This document shows positions 8,176 through 16,065 of a stretch of 45,109 nucleotides of DNA, in pieces (the first letter of the stretch is position 1; the number at the start of each line of letters is the position of its first letter). Under the pieces are notes generated by a model. It saw nothing but the letters and a program-made list of their open reading frames with translations. It was not told the origin of the DNA and did not search any database. This stretch comes from JAVBKU01 sp031553875. GTDB taxonomy: Bacteria > Bacteroidota > Bacteroidia > Bacteroidales > Rikenellaceae. The translations under genes were made by a program, and so were the position numbers. The stretch spans positions 1-45,109 of the forward strand of contig JAVBKU010000015.1 of the NCBI GenBank assembly GCA_031553875.1. Direction: 5' to 3'.

Positions 8176-9075
8176 ATGAAAATGCAGGGAGCCGATAAAA
8201 ATTTCCCGGGCGAGAGGTTCGCGGTAGTGCCGCGGCCGTTCATCGACCTCGCCCTCGACAGCCCGCTCACGGGTGACCTCTGCATACATTCGCTCGGCCA
8301 TATAGCCCACGCCCAGTATTTCCATGTGAGCCGCGAGAGGGGTTGTGCGGAGGCGGTGTTCATATATTGTACTTCGGGCCTGGGCGAGGTGAGCGCCGGG
8401 GGCGAAAGATTCACCCTCGGGGCCAACCAGTACGTCGTCCTTCCCGCGGGCCTGCCGCACTCCTACGCTACATCGCCGTCCGACCCGTGGACCATCTACT
8501 GGATACGCTTCTGCGGCTCCAAAGCCTCGGCATTCGCGGGTAAGATGTACCCGCCCGTGGAGGTGTTGCCATCGGTCTATTCGCGTATCGAACAGCGTAC
8601 CGACCTTTTCGAATCGATCTACTCCATGCTCTGTGGCGGGTTGTCTATCGAGAAGCTCGACCTGGCCAACGCCACACTGTTATATTTTCTTTCATCGTTC
8701 CTGTATGTAGACCTTTTCTCTGAAACGGCGTCGCTTCGCAACGACTACGCCGAGGGCATGGTCAGCCGCGTGACCCACTACATGAACGAAAATCTAGAGC
8801 GTAATCTCACCCTCGGCGAGCTGGCCTCCTTCGCGGGCTTTTCCGTGTCGTATTTCCACCGCAGGTTCGTCCGGGAGACGGGACATTCGCCGGTTGACTA
8901 TTTCCTGCGCATGAAGATGAACAAGGCGGCCGTGTACCTGATAAAGACCAACCTGAGCGTCGCCCATATAGCAGCCAAGCTCGGTTTCAGCAATCCCGAC
9001 TACTTTTCGCGGATGTTCAGGAAAATAGTGGGCATAACGGCCTCGGGCTTCCGCAAGGAGAATTTTAGGCTGTAA
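8176..9075 (+). CDS. AraC-family transcriptional regulator
   Basis: The 299-aa protein has an N-terminal cupin-like sensor domain (about residues 15-160, with GERFTLGANQYVVLPAGLPHSY) and a C-terminal double helix-turn-helix (about 190-299). The latter includes LTLGELASFAGFSVSYFHRRF and the AraC signature IAAKLGFSNPDYFSRMFRK. It lies between the two UroD-type genes and diverges from the first, so it most likely controls the corrinoid module in response to a small ligand, possibly the methyl donor or its breakdown product. ATG at 8176; another in-frame ATG is two codons later. Confidence 0.93.
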   Translation: MKMQGADKNFPGERFAVVPRPFIDLALDSPLTGDLCIHSLGHIAHAQYFHVSRERGCAEAVFIYCTSGLGEVSAGGERFTLGANQYVVLPAGLPHSYATSPSDPWTIYWIRFCGSKASAFAGKMYPPVEVLPSVYSRIEQRTDLFESIYSMLCGGLSIEKLDLANATLLYFLSSFLYVDLFSETASLRNDYAEGMVSRVTHYMNENLERNLTLGELASFAGFSVSYFHRRFVRETGHSPVDYFLRMKMNKAAVYLIKTNLSVAHIAAKLGFSNPDYFSRMFRKIVGITASGFRKENFRL

Positions 9076-9093
9076 GTCCGGTGGTATAAACGG

Positions 9094-9129
9094 TGCGCGC
9101 CCTCTCAAGAGGGCGCGCATCACTTTTTT
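9094..9129 (+). terminator. Terminator between convergent AraC and UroD-type genes
   Basis: A perfect 12-bp GC-rich stem (9094-9105 with 9108-9119) is followed on the plus strand by T6 at 9124-9129. It ends the AraC transcript, and the symmetrical stem could serve the opposite gene too. Confidence 0.88.
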
Positions 9130-9136
9130 CGTTGTC

Positions 9137-10120
9137 TCAGACCACGCTGTAGAAGGCGTCTATATTTTCGAAAGGCACTTCAGGAGGCGTGTCGCATCCG
9201 GACGAGATTACGAAGTTGGAATGCCCCTTGGCGCGTTCCAGAAGTTCTCTGGCGAGGCGGGTGACCTCCGCCGCAGAGGCCGATTTGAATACCCCCACGG
9301 GATCGAGGTTCCCCATCACCAGCACATCCTTCGGGCAGGCTTCGAGCGCCTCCACCATATCCGCCTTGTTGCCGAAGTGGTAGCCCTTGGCCCCGGTGTA
9401 CACCATCGCGGGGGTGCAGTGGCCCGTGTTGCCGCAGTTGTGCAGGATCACGGCGAAATTATCATCCTGCACGGCGTCGATTATCCTTTTCACGTACACG
9501 GATGAGAACTCCATGCAGTCCTCGTTGGAGAGCAGTCCCGCGGCCGGCTCGGCCATGATGACCCCCGCCACGCCGGTGGCTTTTATGGCGGCTATGTATC
9601 TTTCTATGAACTGAGCGCATTTGTCGAGCAGTAATTTTATAGTGTCCGGCTCGACATATATGGCCATCATTATTTCGGTCATATCGTAGAGGCGTCCGGC
9701 GAGCGAGAACGGCCCTATACATCCCCCGAATACGGGTTTTTCGATACCCGAGGCCGCAAGGCGATTGGCCTTGAGGTACTCCCCGACGCGTCCCGCTTCG
9801 AGAGAAGGGACTTCAAGGGCTTCGACCTCCGCGGGAGAGGATACGAGGCTTCCCAACACGCTCGGCACCTCGTTCTCGGGCATGTGGAGCTTGGCTCCGA
9901 ACGCCTCGGCCTCGACGGTGAGGTCCATTATTACGGTACTGGCTCCGGCCTTGGGGAAACGCTCGGCGAGCGCCTTTATGGCTTCGAAATGGGCTTGCCC
10001 GTCGGTCACGGTATCGATCACTTTCTTACCGGTGAGTTCTATTCCCGGATGGGTCATTATGGGGATGGCGAGCCTCTTCTCGGAGGCGATCACCGACTTT
10101 ATCCATTGTGTAGTATTCAC
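9137..10120 (-). CDS. UroD-family (MtaA/MtbA-like) corrinoid methyltransferase 2
   Basis: The 327-aa UroD-superfamily protein has the zinc motif H227-x-C229 in ILHNCGNTG and C309 in SSGCDTPP, as in MtaA/MtbA. The region GPFSLAGRLYDMTEIM matches the GPFT(L)A-type segment of that family. The start is GTG at 10120, just 4 bp after the upstream gene's stop codon; the next ATG (IMTHPG, residue 22) would remove conserved N-terminal sequence. It is last in a three-gene operon with the corrinoid protein and the reactivation-domain protein, so it probably transfers methyl groups to or from that corrinoid protein. The substrate is unknown. Confidence 0.88.
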   Translation of the reverse strand: MNTTQWIKSVIASEKRLAIPIMTHPGIELTGKKVIDTVTDGQAHFEAIKALAERFPKAGASTVIMDLTVEAEAFGAKLHMPENEVPSVLGSLVSSPAEVEALEVPSLEAGRVGEYLKANRLAASGIEKPVFGGCIGPFSLAGRLYDMTEIMMAIYVEPDTIKLLLDKCAQFIERYIAAIKATGVAGVIMAEPAAGLLSNEDCMEFSSVYVKRIIDAVQDDNFAVILHNCGNTGHCTPAMVYTGAKGYHFGNKADMVEALEACPKDVLVMGNLDPVGVFKSASAAEVTRLARELLERAKGHSNFVISSGCDTPPEVPFENIDAFYSVV

Positions 10121-10124
10121 TTCT

Positions 10125-10823
10125 CTATTGATTTTGATTTCTTCTGTAGCAGTCAGGATAGTCGCAGATGGCGCATCCGTAGGCTTTCTTGGTCACCTTC
10201 GCTCCTATGGGTATTATGCCGCTTATCGACTTGATGGGTATCATAAGGCTTGAGGGGTTGAGCCTTATGCCGCACGGCAATGGGGGTAATAGCGAGAACA
10301 GCGCCTGCTGGTCGGACACGTGCCATCCGCAATAGCCCGGAGCGTAGGGGTTTCCCACGCCCCATCCGGTGGTGGCGAATTCCCTGCCGATCTCCTCGAG
10401 TCCGATCCTGCTTGTGGCTTCAGCTATCTCGGAACCTATGTTGCTGGCCAAGAATTCGCGCAGGATATCTCCCGAGTGCCTCTCGCCGTCATACCACTGC
10501 TCGAACTCCATCCCCGCCGTCGCTACCATAATCGCGTAACGGTCGGCCCCGCGCAACATCTCCATTATGGCACGACCAGGGTGTAATGTCTTTCCCGCAA
10601 TGGATATAGCTTCCTCTTTAACTTCCGACGCTTCGAGTATCGAATATCCGTAGCGCGGACGGCAGAAGGAGGTGATATGGCCGATGGTATCCTCCACCTG
10701 CCGTTTCATCTCCTCGTCGGGGACATACCCTGAGGAGCCCATCGTGGAGTAGATATCCCTGCGGGACAGCTCAAGGTCTCCGAACGGTACCTCTGCAGAG
10801 CGGAACGAACAATATATGCACAT
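10125..10823 (-). CDS. MetH activation-domain-like corrinoid reactivation protein
   Basis: The 232-aa protein resembles stand-alone proteins related to the SAM-dependent reactivation domain of methionine synthase. In such clusters they are thought to support the cobalamin cofactor, for example by reductive methylation. Visible are the ISIAGKTLHPGR segment, ATAGMEFEQWY, and the GYGNPYAPGYCGWH-like stretch (GVGNPYAPGYCGWH) followed by QQALFSLLPP, which resembles the RxxPGY cofactor segment of MetH. The C terminus carries a Cys cluster, CAICDYPDCY, that could bind metal. Gene spacing (15 bp to the corrinoid gene, 4 bp to the methyltransferase) shows an operon. Confidence 0.8.
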   Translation of the reverse strand: MCIYCSFRSAEVPFGDLELSRRDIYSTMGSSGYVPDEEMKRQVEDTIGHITSFCRPRYGYSILEASEVKEEAISIAGKTLHPGRAIMEMLRGADRYAIMVATAGMEFEQWYDGERHSGDILREFLASNIGSEIAEATSRIGLEEIGREFATTGWGVGNPYAPGYCGWHVSDQQALFSLLPPLPCGIRLNPSSLMIPIKSISGIIPIGAKVTKKAYGCAICDYPDCYRRNQNQ

Positions 10824-10838
10824 GGGCGGAACGGGACT

Positions 10839-11474
10839 TTAGGCCGAAACGATAGACCGGGCCAGGGCCACGGCGGCGCTGGCGTTAGCGCTGTAACCGT
10901 CGGCTCCGATGCTCTTGGCAAAAGAGTCTGACACAGGTGCGCCGCCCACCATAGTCTTCACCTTGCCCTTGAGGTCCGATGCGTTGACGGCTGCTATGAC
11001 TTCTTTCATATAGTTCATGGTGGTGGTCAACAGGGCTGACATGCATATTATCTGGGCCTTATGTTCGCGTGCCGCGTCGATAAACTTCTCGCTGGAGATA
11101 TCGACCCCCAGGTTTATAACCTCGAAGCCACATCCCTCGAGCATCGAAGCCACGAGGTTCTTGCCGATATCGTGCAGATCGCCCTTAACAGTACCGATCA
11201 CCACTCTGCCGGCCGAGGCCGAGCCGTCGCCCTTGAGCAGGGGTTTGAGGATATCGAGCGAGCCCTTCATGGCGCGCGCGCTCATAAGAAGGTTGGGGAC
11301 GAAGGCCTTGCCGGCTTCGAACCGGGCTCCGATCTCCTCCATGCCCTTGACCATGTAGTCGTTGATTATCGCCTGGGGGTCGACACCTTCGGCTATGGCT
11401 GCATTGGTTATCTCCACGGCCACTTCGAGCTTCCCGGCGACGATGGCTTCGTATAACTGATTAAGGTCGGTCAT
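10839..11474 (-). CDS. Corrinoid (cobalamin-binding) protein, MtaC/MtbC-like
   Basis: The 211-aa protein has an N-terminal helical cap domain (about residues 1-85) and a C-terminal B12-binding Rossmann domain. It carries the base-off/His-on motif D99-x-H101-x-x-G104 in GTVKGDLHDIGKNLV, plus MSALLTTTM and VGGAPVS. It would shuttle a methyl group on cobalt between two methyltransferases. It is first in the operon and has a -7 box upstream. No MtaB-, MtbB- or MttB-type substrate methyltransferase is in the window, so the partner that loads it is probably one of the UroD-type proteins or lies elsewhere. Confidence 0.94.
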   Translation of the reverse strand: MTDLNQLYEAIVAGKLEVAVEITNAAIAEGVDPQAIINDYMVKGMEEIGARFEAGKAFVPNLLMSARAMKGSLDILKPLLKGDGSASAGRVVIGTVKGDLHDIGKNLVASMLEGCGFEVINLGVDISSEKFIDAAREHKAQIICMSALLTTTMNYMKEVIAAVNASDLKGKVKTMVGGAPVSDSFAKSIGADGYSANASAAVALARSIVSA

Positions 11475-11516
11475 TTCGCGTATTTTTAGGGTTATAGTTT
11501 TAGATGGTGTTTATCA

Positions 11517-11524
11517 CAAAGTTA
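11517..11524 (-). promoter_or_regulatory. -7 promoter box for corrinoid operon
   Basis: TAACTTTG on the minus strand (11524-11517) matches TAnnTTTG 43 nt before the ATG. The -33 region is T-rich but has no clean TTTG. The stretch 11525-11693 is AT-rich and otherwise featureless. Confidence 0.5.
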
Positions 11525-11693
11525 GATTTACATAACAACATTAAAAATAGACTATTTTTGCTAATGAGCTGCACTATATTATCTTTTTGACCATAATACT
11601 GCAAAAATCATGCGCTATGGTTAATCTTTTTGCAATCTGATAATATTGAATGAATCAACCAATATCCAAACTTTATAGTAGTTTGTTTGTCTT

Positions 11694-11837
11694 CCTACTT
11701 TTATCATTGCCATAAAAGTAGGCAAAAAGTCTAGCCGCGTCTTCTTCCGGGGTCTCTTCCGGGAGCTTCCCTCGTTACACGATAACAGAGGGTGATCTCC
11801 CTCACGAGACCTGTTTCCGGCAGAAGCCCGAAGCGGC
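11694..11837 (+). repeat. Structured repeat RE4 (short-arm form)
   Basis: The 40-bp arm (11694-11733) is a hairpin of CCTACTTTTAT and ATAAAAGTAGG with loop CATTGCC. The 104-bp core is at 11734-11837, with one stem mismatch (CTTCTTCCGG). It lies just past the terminator of the phosphate transporter gene on the minus strand. Confidence 0.9.
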
Positions 11838-11880
11838 GGTTTATTTTACTGTTCCGAATAACTGTAAATACTATAAAACA

Positions 11881-11912
11881 AGGCCGCGGAGGATCGTTAT
11901 CCTCCGCGGCCT
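11881..11912 (-). terminator. Terminator of DUF47-PiT operon
   Basis: A perfect 14-bp stem, AGGCCGCGGAGGAT with its complement and loop cgtt, lies 46 nt past the PiT stop. The minus-strand side continues TGTTTTATAG. The plus-strand side has T6, so it may work both ways. Confidence 0.82.
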
Positions 11913-11957
11913 AAATTTTTTCATGACGGTTCAACCCGTCTTTATTTCATAAATGGG

Positions 11958-12962
11958 CTAATGTATTCCCGCTAATTTCAACAGATAGTATACTACGGCA
12001 GCCAGGGCGGCACTCACGGGGATGGTGATTATCCACGCCCACATAAGGTTGACGGTCACCCCCCAGCGCACGGCCGACATACGTTTCACCGCACCCACGC
12101 CGATGATGGCGCCGGTGATGGTGTGCGTGGTACTTACGGGGATCTTGAGTATTTCGGTCAGGTAGAGGGTCAGGGCGCCTGCGGTTTCGGCGGCTACGCC
12201 TTCCAGGGGTGTTACCTTGGTGATCTTGGTCCCCATGGTCTTCACGATGCGCCACCCGCCCGACATCGTACCAAGTGCGATCATCGAGAAACAGGCTATG
12301 GGCACCCAACCCGGTATATTCATCAACTCTGTCGACTCACCGGCGGCGAAGAGCGCGGCGGCGATGATACCCATCACCTTCTGCGAGTCGTTCAGCCCGT
12401 GACCGATGCTGAACAGGCCCGAGGATACCAACTGCAGGCGCTTGAACCATGTATCCGCCCTGTGGGGGTTGGCCCTGCGGCAGATGTGCATTATTATGAT
12501 GGTGATTATCGCGGCCATGATCATACCGATCAGGGGAGCCAGCAGAATGAAGGCGGCGATCTTGAGTACCACGGCCGAGTGTATGGCGCTGAAACCGCCG
12601 TAGGTTATGGCCGCTCCGGCGAAGCCCCCGATCAGGGTGTGCGACGACGAGGAGGGGATACCCTTCCACCATGTGAAGAGGTTCCAGATGATGGCGGCGA
12701 TTATGCCTGAGAGAATTACGGGAAGCGTGATGAATTCCTCGCACACGGTCTTCGAGACGGTATTTGCGATACCGAATTCGCCGATTATATACTTGGCGAT
12801 GAAGTAGGCCACAAAGTTGAACATAGCGGCCCAGAGTACGGCGAGGAAGGGTGTGAGCACCTTGGTCGACACGATCGTGGCGATGGAGTTAGCCGCGTCG
12901 TGAAACCCGTTTATGTAGTCGAAAATGAGCGCGAGGGCTATGATTATTATAAGTAGGGTCAT
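11958..12962 (-). CDS. pit: Low-affinity inorganic phosphate transporter (PiT family)
   Basis: The 334-aa inner-membrane permease couples phosphate uptake to an ion gradient. The two PiT signature repeats are visible: FDYINGFHDAANSIATIVSTK near the N terminus, and GHGLNDSQKVMGIIAAAL in the second half. GIPSSSSHTLIGGFAGAAI and IPVSTTHTITGAIIGVGA are the paired PSSxSH-type motifs. About ten hydrophobic helices fit the family, at the shorter bacterial length. It starts 13 bp after the DUF47 gene and shares its transcript. Confidence 0.95.
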   Translation of the reverse strand: MTLLIIIIALALIFDYINGFHDAANSIATIVSTKVLTPFLAVLWAAMFNFVAYFIAKYIIGEFGIANTVSKTVCEEFITLPVILSGIIAAIIWNLFTWWKGIPSSSSHTLIGGFAGAAITYGGFSAIHSAVVLKIAAFILLAPLIGMIMAAIITIIIMHICRRANPHRADTWFKRLQLVSSGLFSIGHGLNDSQKVMGIIAAALFAAGESTELMNIPGWVPIACFSMIALGTMSGGWRIVKTMGTKITKVTPLEGVAAETAGALTLYLTEILKIPVSTTHTITGAIIGVGAVKRMSAVRWGVTVNLMWAWIITIPVSAALAAVVYYLLKLAGIH

Positions 12963-12975
12963 GCCTGCGCGGGGT

Positions 12976-13632
12976 TTAGGCGTATTTTACGATGATGGTC
13001 TTGAGTGAATCGGCTACGCGGTAGGCCTTGTCGGTGGCGCTTTCGAGCATCTGGATGATCTCCACCTGCTTGAGCAGCTCGATGGCGTCCTTCTCCTGGC
13101 TGAACAGCGAGATGATGAAGCTCTCGTATTCGTCGTCGGCGAGGTTTTCCAACTCATGGAGGCGGCGGCAGCAGGCGCGGACTACGCTGGGATCGCGCTT
13201 CACTTTGTCCAGCTCGCTGATGGCCTCGTGGAGGCACTCGGCGCTCTCCTTGATGTATTCGGCCATACGGGTCATGCTCTGGGGCATTTCGCGCGGTATG
13301 TAAAGAACGGTACGCTTGGCTGAGCCGTTGATAAGGTCGAGCACGTCATCGAGCTGCGAGGCGAGCGTGTGTATATCTTCGCGGTCGAAGGGGGTTATGA
13401 ACGTCTTGTTGAGTTCGTCGAGGATCTCGTCGGTGATGCGGTCGCAGTGGGTCTCGGTAGCCTTGATCTGGGTGTATATGCGCTTACGGGCTTCGGGATC
13501 GGTAGTCTTGGTGAATTCGATGAGCATGTCTGCTCCTTTGAGGATATCGTTCACCTGGCCCAGCAGAAGGGGGAGGAATTTACTCTCCTTGGGGAGGAAG
13601 AATTGGAAAAAACGGCTGAGATTGTATGCCAT
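12976..13632 (-). CDS. DUF47 PhoU-like phosphate transport regulator
   Basis: The 218-aa, mostly helical protein has the DUF47/TIGR00153 pattern: FxFFLPKESKFLPLL at the start, the acidic segment FITPFDREDIHTLASQLDDVLDLI that in relatives lines a metal site, and HELENLADDEYE. Members are usually encoded beside PiT permeases, as here, and are thought to modulate their activity. It is first in a two-gene operon; no clear promoter box is seen upstream (13633-13703). Confidence 0.93.
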   Translation of the reverse strand: MAYNLSRFFQFFLPKESKFLPLLLGQVNDILKGADMLIEFTKTTDPEARKRIYTQIKATETHCDRITDEILDELNKTFITPFDREDIHTLASQLDDVLDLINGSAKRTVLYIPREMPQSMTRMAEYIKESAECLHEAISELDKVKRDPSVVRACCRRLHELENLADDEYESFIISLFSQEKDAIELLKQVEIIQMLESATDKAYRVADSLKTIIVKYA

Positions 13633-13703
13633 TGTTCTATAGTTTTTTTGTGATTTCCGCCACGAAATTATTAATTTTTCGTAAGAAATTCCCTAAAAAT
13701 CAC

Positions 13704-13734
13704 ATAAAAAATCCCCCGCCGTATGAAAACGGCG
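13704..13734 (-). terminator. Terminator of flavoprotein gene
   Basis: On the minus strand the hairpin CGCCGT-tttcat-ACGGCG (13734-13717) is followed by GGGGAT6. A second hairpin (GCTAC-accc-GTAGC within CTCC/GGAG, 13744-13776) precedes it, closer to the gene. Confidence 0.75.
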
Positions 13735-13838
13735 TAAGTACGACTCCCCGAAAGCTACACCCGTAGCCGTGAGGAGCCGTTTTTATGTATTTAGTTTTTT
13801 ATCACCCGATCCGGCATAAACGTAGGTAGCCTCGCCGT

Positions 13839-14375
13839 TTATATCTTTTTGCCCATTTCGTACGCCTGGTCCAGAAACGGCGAAGACTTTATATCGCCCG
13901 TTTGCCATACCCCGGTAGCCTTTATCATGCCCTTTTCTTTGGGGCCGTCGAGGCAGGAGAGGAAGCGGCGGAAGGAGTCTACCGTGCCGTCCATAGCCTC
14001 GGAGCCCTTGTCGGCGGCGGTCATTATGAAGTAGAATTCCTTGCCCGTTATCTCCGTATATCGCGAACAGGTGCGGTCGATAAGAGTCTTCATCTGGGCG
14101 TTCATGGTGTAGAAGTAGACCGGAGTGGCCATTACGATCACGCGGGCCACTATCATCTTGTCGAGCATCTCCGCCATATCGTCCTTCTGCGGACATGGCT
14201 TGCCACCAAAGCAGGTTCCGCACCCCGTGCAGTAGCCGATCTTTTTATCTTTCAGAAAGATCTTCTCGACCGTGTGCCCCGCCTCTTTCGCTCCCGCGAG
14301 GAACCGGTCGCACAACAAGTCCGAATTACCGCCCCTGCGGGGGCTCGCTGATAGGATCAATACATTTTTGTCCAT
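13839..14375 (-). CDS. Iron-sulfur flavoprotein-like NAD(P)H-dependent FMN reductase
   Basis: The 178-aa protein has a flavodoxin-like fold. The N-terminal LILSASPRRGGNSDLL is the FMN phosphate loop, MATPVYFYTMNAQMKTLIDR is the characteristic flavin-site strand, and a compact cysteine cluster C-x2-C-x2-C-x5-C (YCTGCGTCFGGKPC) lies in between. That spacing fits the Isf family, in which it can bind a 4Fe-4S cluster; many relatives are annotated simply as NADPH-dependent FMN reductases. It is a single gene, divergent from the polysaccharide locus. A redox role is likely, but the partner is unknown. Confidence 0.88.
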   Translation of the reverse strand: MDKNVLILSASPRRGGNSDLLCDRFLAGAKEAGHTVEKIFLKDKKIGYCTGCGTCFGGKPCPQKDDMAEMLDKMIVARVIVMATPVYFYTMNAQMKTLIDRTCSRYTEITGKEFYFIMTAADKGSEAMDGTVDSFRRFLSCLDGPKEKGMIKATGVWQTGDIKSSPFLDQAYEMGKKI

Positions 14376-14958
14376 AAAATATGCTGTGTTTGAAATTATT
14401 TGAAAAATATACGGTTATACTGCCGTTACCGCATAAATATTTTAAGAATAATCTTGCGTGTGCCGGCGGCAGGATAAATATAGTGATTATTGCCGGGTTA
14501 TGAGCCATTCACGGATTATTTTATCGTGCAGAAGGACGTCACAGTGACATTTTGCGCCAGAAGAGTAGCATTCGCCGCCTCGGGAATATTCTAAAGAGGG
14601 GCTTAGCGGACGGAGAAATCTGTGGTCAGTATAGGTGATTAATAGGAATTTGCGCCCGAAGCCAGTTGGAGAATTTAATTAATATACATACTTTTGTTGC
14701 CAGCGGCTTTGCCTTTACAGATCATACGGAATCACCCGGCGGGATAGTGACAGAGGCTATTCCCCGAATTTATCCCCTTAGTGGTTTTTCCGGAAATGTG
14801 TGGTAAAGCATTTTTTATAACTTAGTATACTGAATGCGAGGCGGTTGTTGGGGTATACGTGGATGGGTGTGTACGGCGGGAAAGATCCGTAATGCCTGGG
14901 CGGTCTGGCGTTGAGAAATGGGTGTTTAGTGGCGAGGATTAACCCGACTTTAATTTAG
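14376..14958. other. 583-bp divergent intergenic region before the polysaccharide locus
   Basis: No convincing gene, repeat or RNA was recognised. The region holds the putative promoter at 14666-14696, which would give the locus an untranslated leader of about 255 nt. No strong terminator-like hairpin with T-run was seen in the leader. Confidence 0.6.
14666..14696 (+). promoter_or_regulatory. Putative promoter of the polysaccharide locus
   Basis: TTG (14666-14668), a 20-nt spacer and TACTTTTG (14689-14696) fit the Bacteroidota consensus, with a partial -33 element. It is the only TAnnTTTG match noticed in this gap on the plus strand. Confidence 0.5.
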
Positions 14959-16065
14959 ATGAACCACATTTTAGAGCAGATACTAGCTTTCCTGGTTAGT
15001 TGCGGTATGACGGTGCTGGTACTGCCTCGTATACTTGAGATATCTTTCAAGAAGAGGCTGTTCGACAGCGTCGACGCCAGGAAGGTACATACAGGTATAG
15101 TCCCGCGTCTGGGGGGTGTGGCATTCTTTCCCTCCATACTCTTTACCATGGGATTGCTCGCCGCGATCCACGTTCACCTTATCGAAGAGATATCCCTTTC
15201 CGACGTGGTTCAGGTGCCACAGCTTTTGCTGGGCATGTGTGCGTTGATACTTATCTTCCTCACGGGCATAGTGGACGACCTTATAGGCATGCCCTACAAG
15301 TCGAAGTTCCTGATGCAGATAAGCTGCGGGGTGCTGCTGGTGGTATCGGGCGAATGGTTCAACGACTTCTACGGCATATTGGGCATACACGCCATCCCGT
15401 GGTGGATAGGCATGCCGCTTACCATATTCATCACCGTATTTATCACCAACGCTATAAATCTTATCGACGGTATCGACGGCCTTGCCTCGGGGCTGAGCGC
15501 CATAGCGATGCTGTTGTTCGGTCTGCTGTTCATGTACCAGGGAGAGTGGGCCTATTCGCTGCTGGCTTTCGCCACGCTCGGGGCGCTGGTTCCCTTCTTC
15601 TGCTATAATGTGTTCGGCAAGAGCGAACGCCGTACCAAGATATTCATGGGTGATACCGGCGCGCTGACCGTGGGGCTTATACTCAGCATGCTGGCTATAC
15701 GTTTCAGTATGTCGGACAATCCCCCTAACGTACACCATATGGAGGGGGCTATAGTGATCGCCTTCTCGATGCTCATGGTGCCGATGCTCGACGTGATCAG
15801 GGTGGTCATAGCGCGTCTCAAGGTGGGCGCCGATCCCTTCAAACCCGACCGCAACCATATACACCACCGTTTCCTCGCCCTGGGTTTCACTCCCCGCCGG
15901 GCTATGGTGACGATAATCGGAATTTCGGCCGCTTTTGCGGGGATCAATATCTTACTTGCCCCATATATAGATAACGGGCTGTTATTGGTTTTTGACGTGG
16001 CGGCGTGGATGATGTTCAATTTCTTGATAACCGTAAGAATAAAAAATAACGGAGAACCTGTATGA
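14959..16065 (+). CDS. WecA/MraY-family undecaprenyl-phosphate sugar-1-phosphate transferase
   Basis: The 368-aa polytopic membrane protein probably starts repeat-unit synthesis by moving a HexNAc-1-phosphate (GlcNAc-type) from UDP to undecaprenyl phosphate. Family motifs are visible in order: PRLGGVAFF, GIVDDLIGMPYKSKF (Mg/lipid-site aspartates), NAINLIDGIDGLASG, FMGDTGALTVG, and the HIHHRF motif in a cytoplasmic loop. About 11 hydrophobic segments are present. It is the first gene of the locus, and its stop codon overlaps the wza start by 4 bp (ATGA). The exact sugar cannot be read. Confidence 0.93.
   Translation: MNHILEQILAFLVSCGMTVLVLPRILEISFKKRLFDSVDARKVHTGIVPRLGGVAFFPSILFTMGLLAAIHVHLIEEISLSDVVQVPQLLLGMCALILIFLTGIVDDLIGMPYKSKFLMQISCGVLLVVSGEWFNDFYGILGIHAIPWWIGMPLTIFITVFITNAINLIDGIDGLASGLSAIAMLLFGLLFMYQGEWAYSLLAFATLGALVPFFCYNVFGKSERRTKIFMGDTGALTVGLILSMLAIRFSMSDNPPNVHHMEGAIVIAFSMLMVPMLDVIRVVIARLKVGADPFKPDRNHIHHRFLALGFTPRRAMVTIIGISAAFAGINILLAPYIDNGLLLVFDVAAWMMFNFLITVRIKNNGEPV

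Noticed and set aside
7025..10120. Calling either UroD-type gene hemE (uroporphyrinogen decarboxylase)
   Set aside because: Both have the HxC...C zinc motif of corrinoid methyltransferases and neighbour a corrinoid protein; no heme genes are near.
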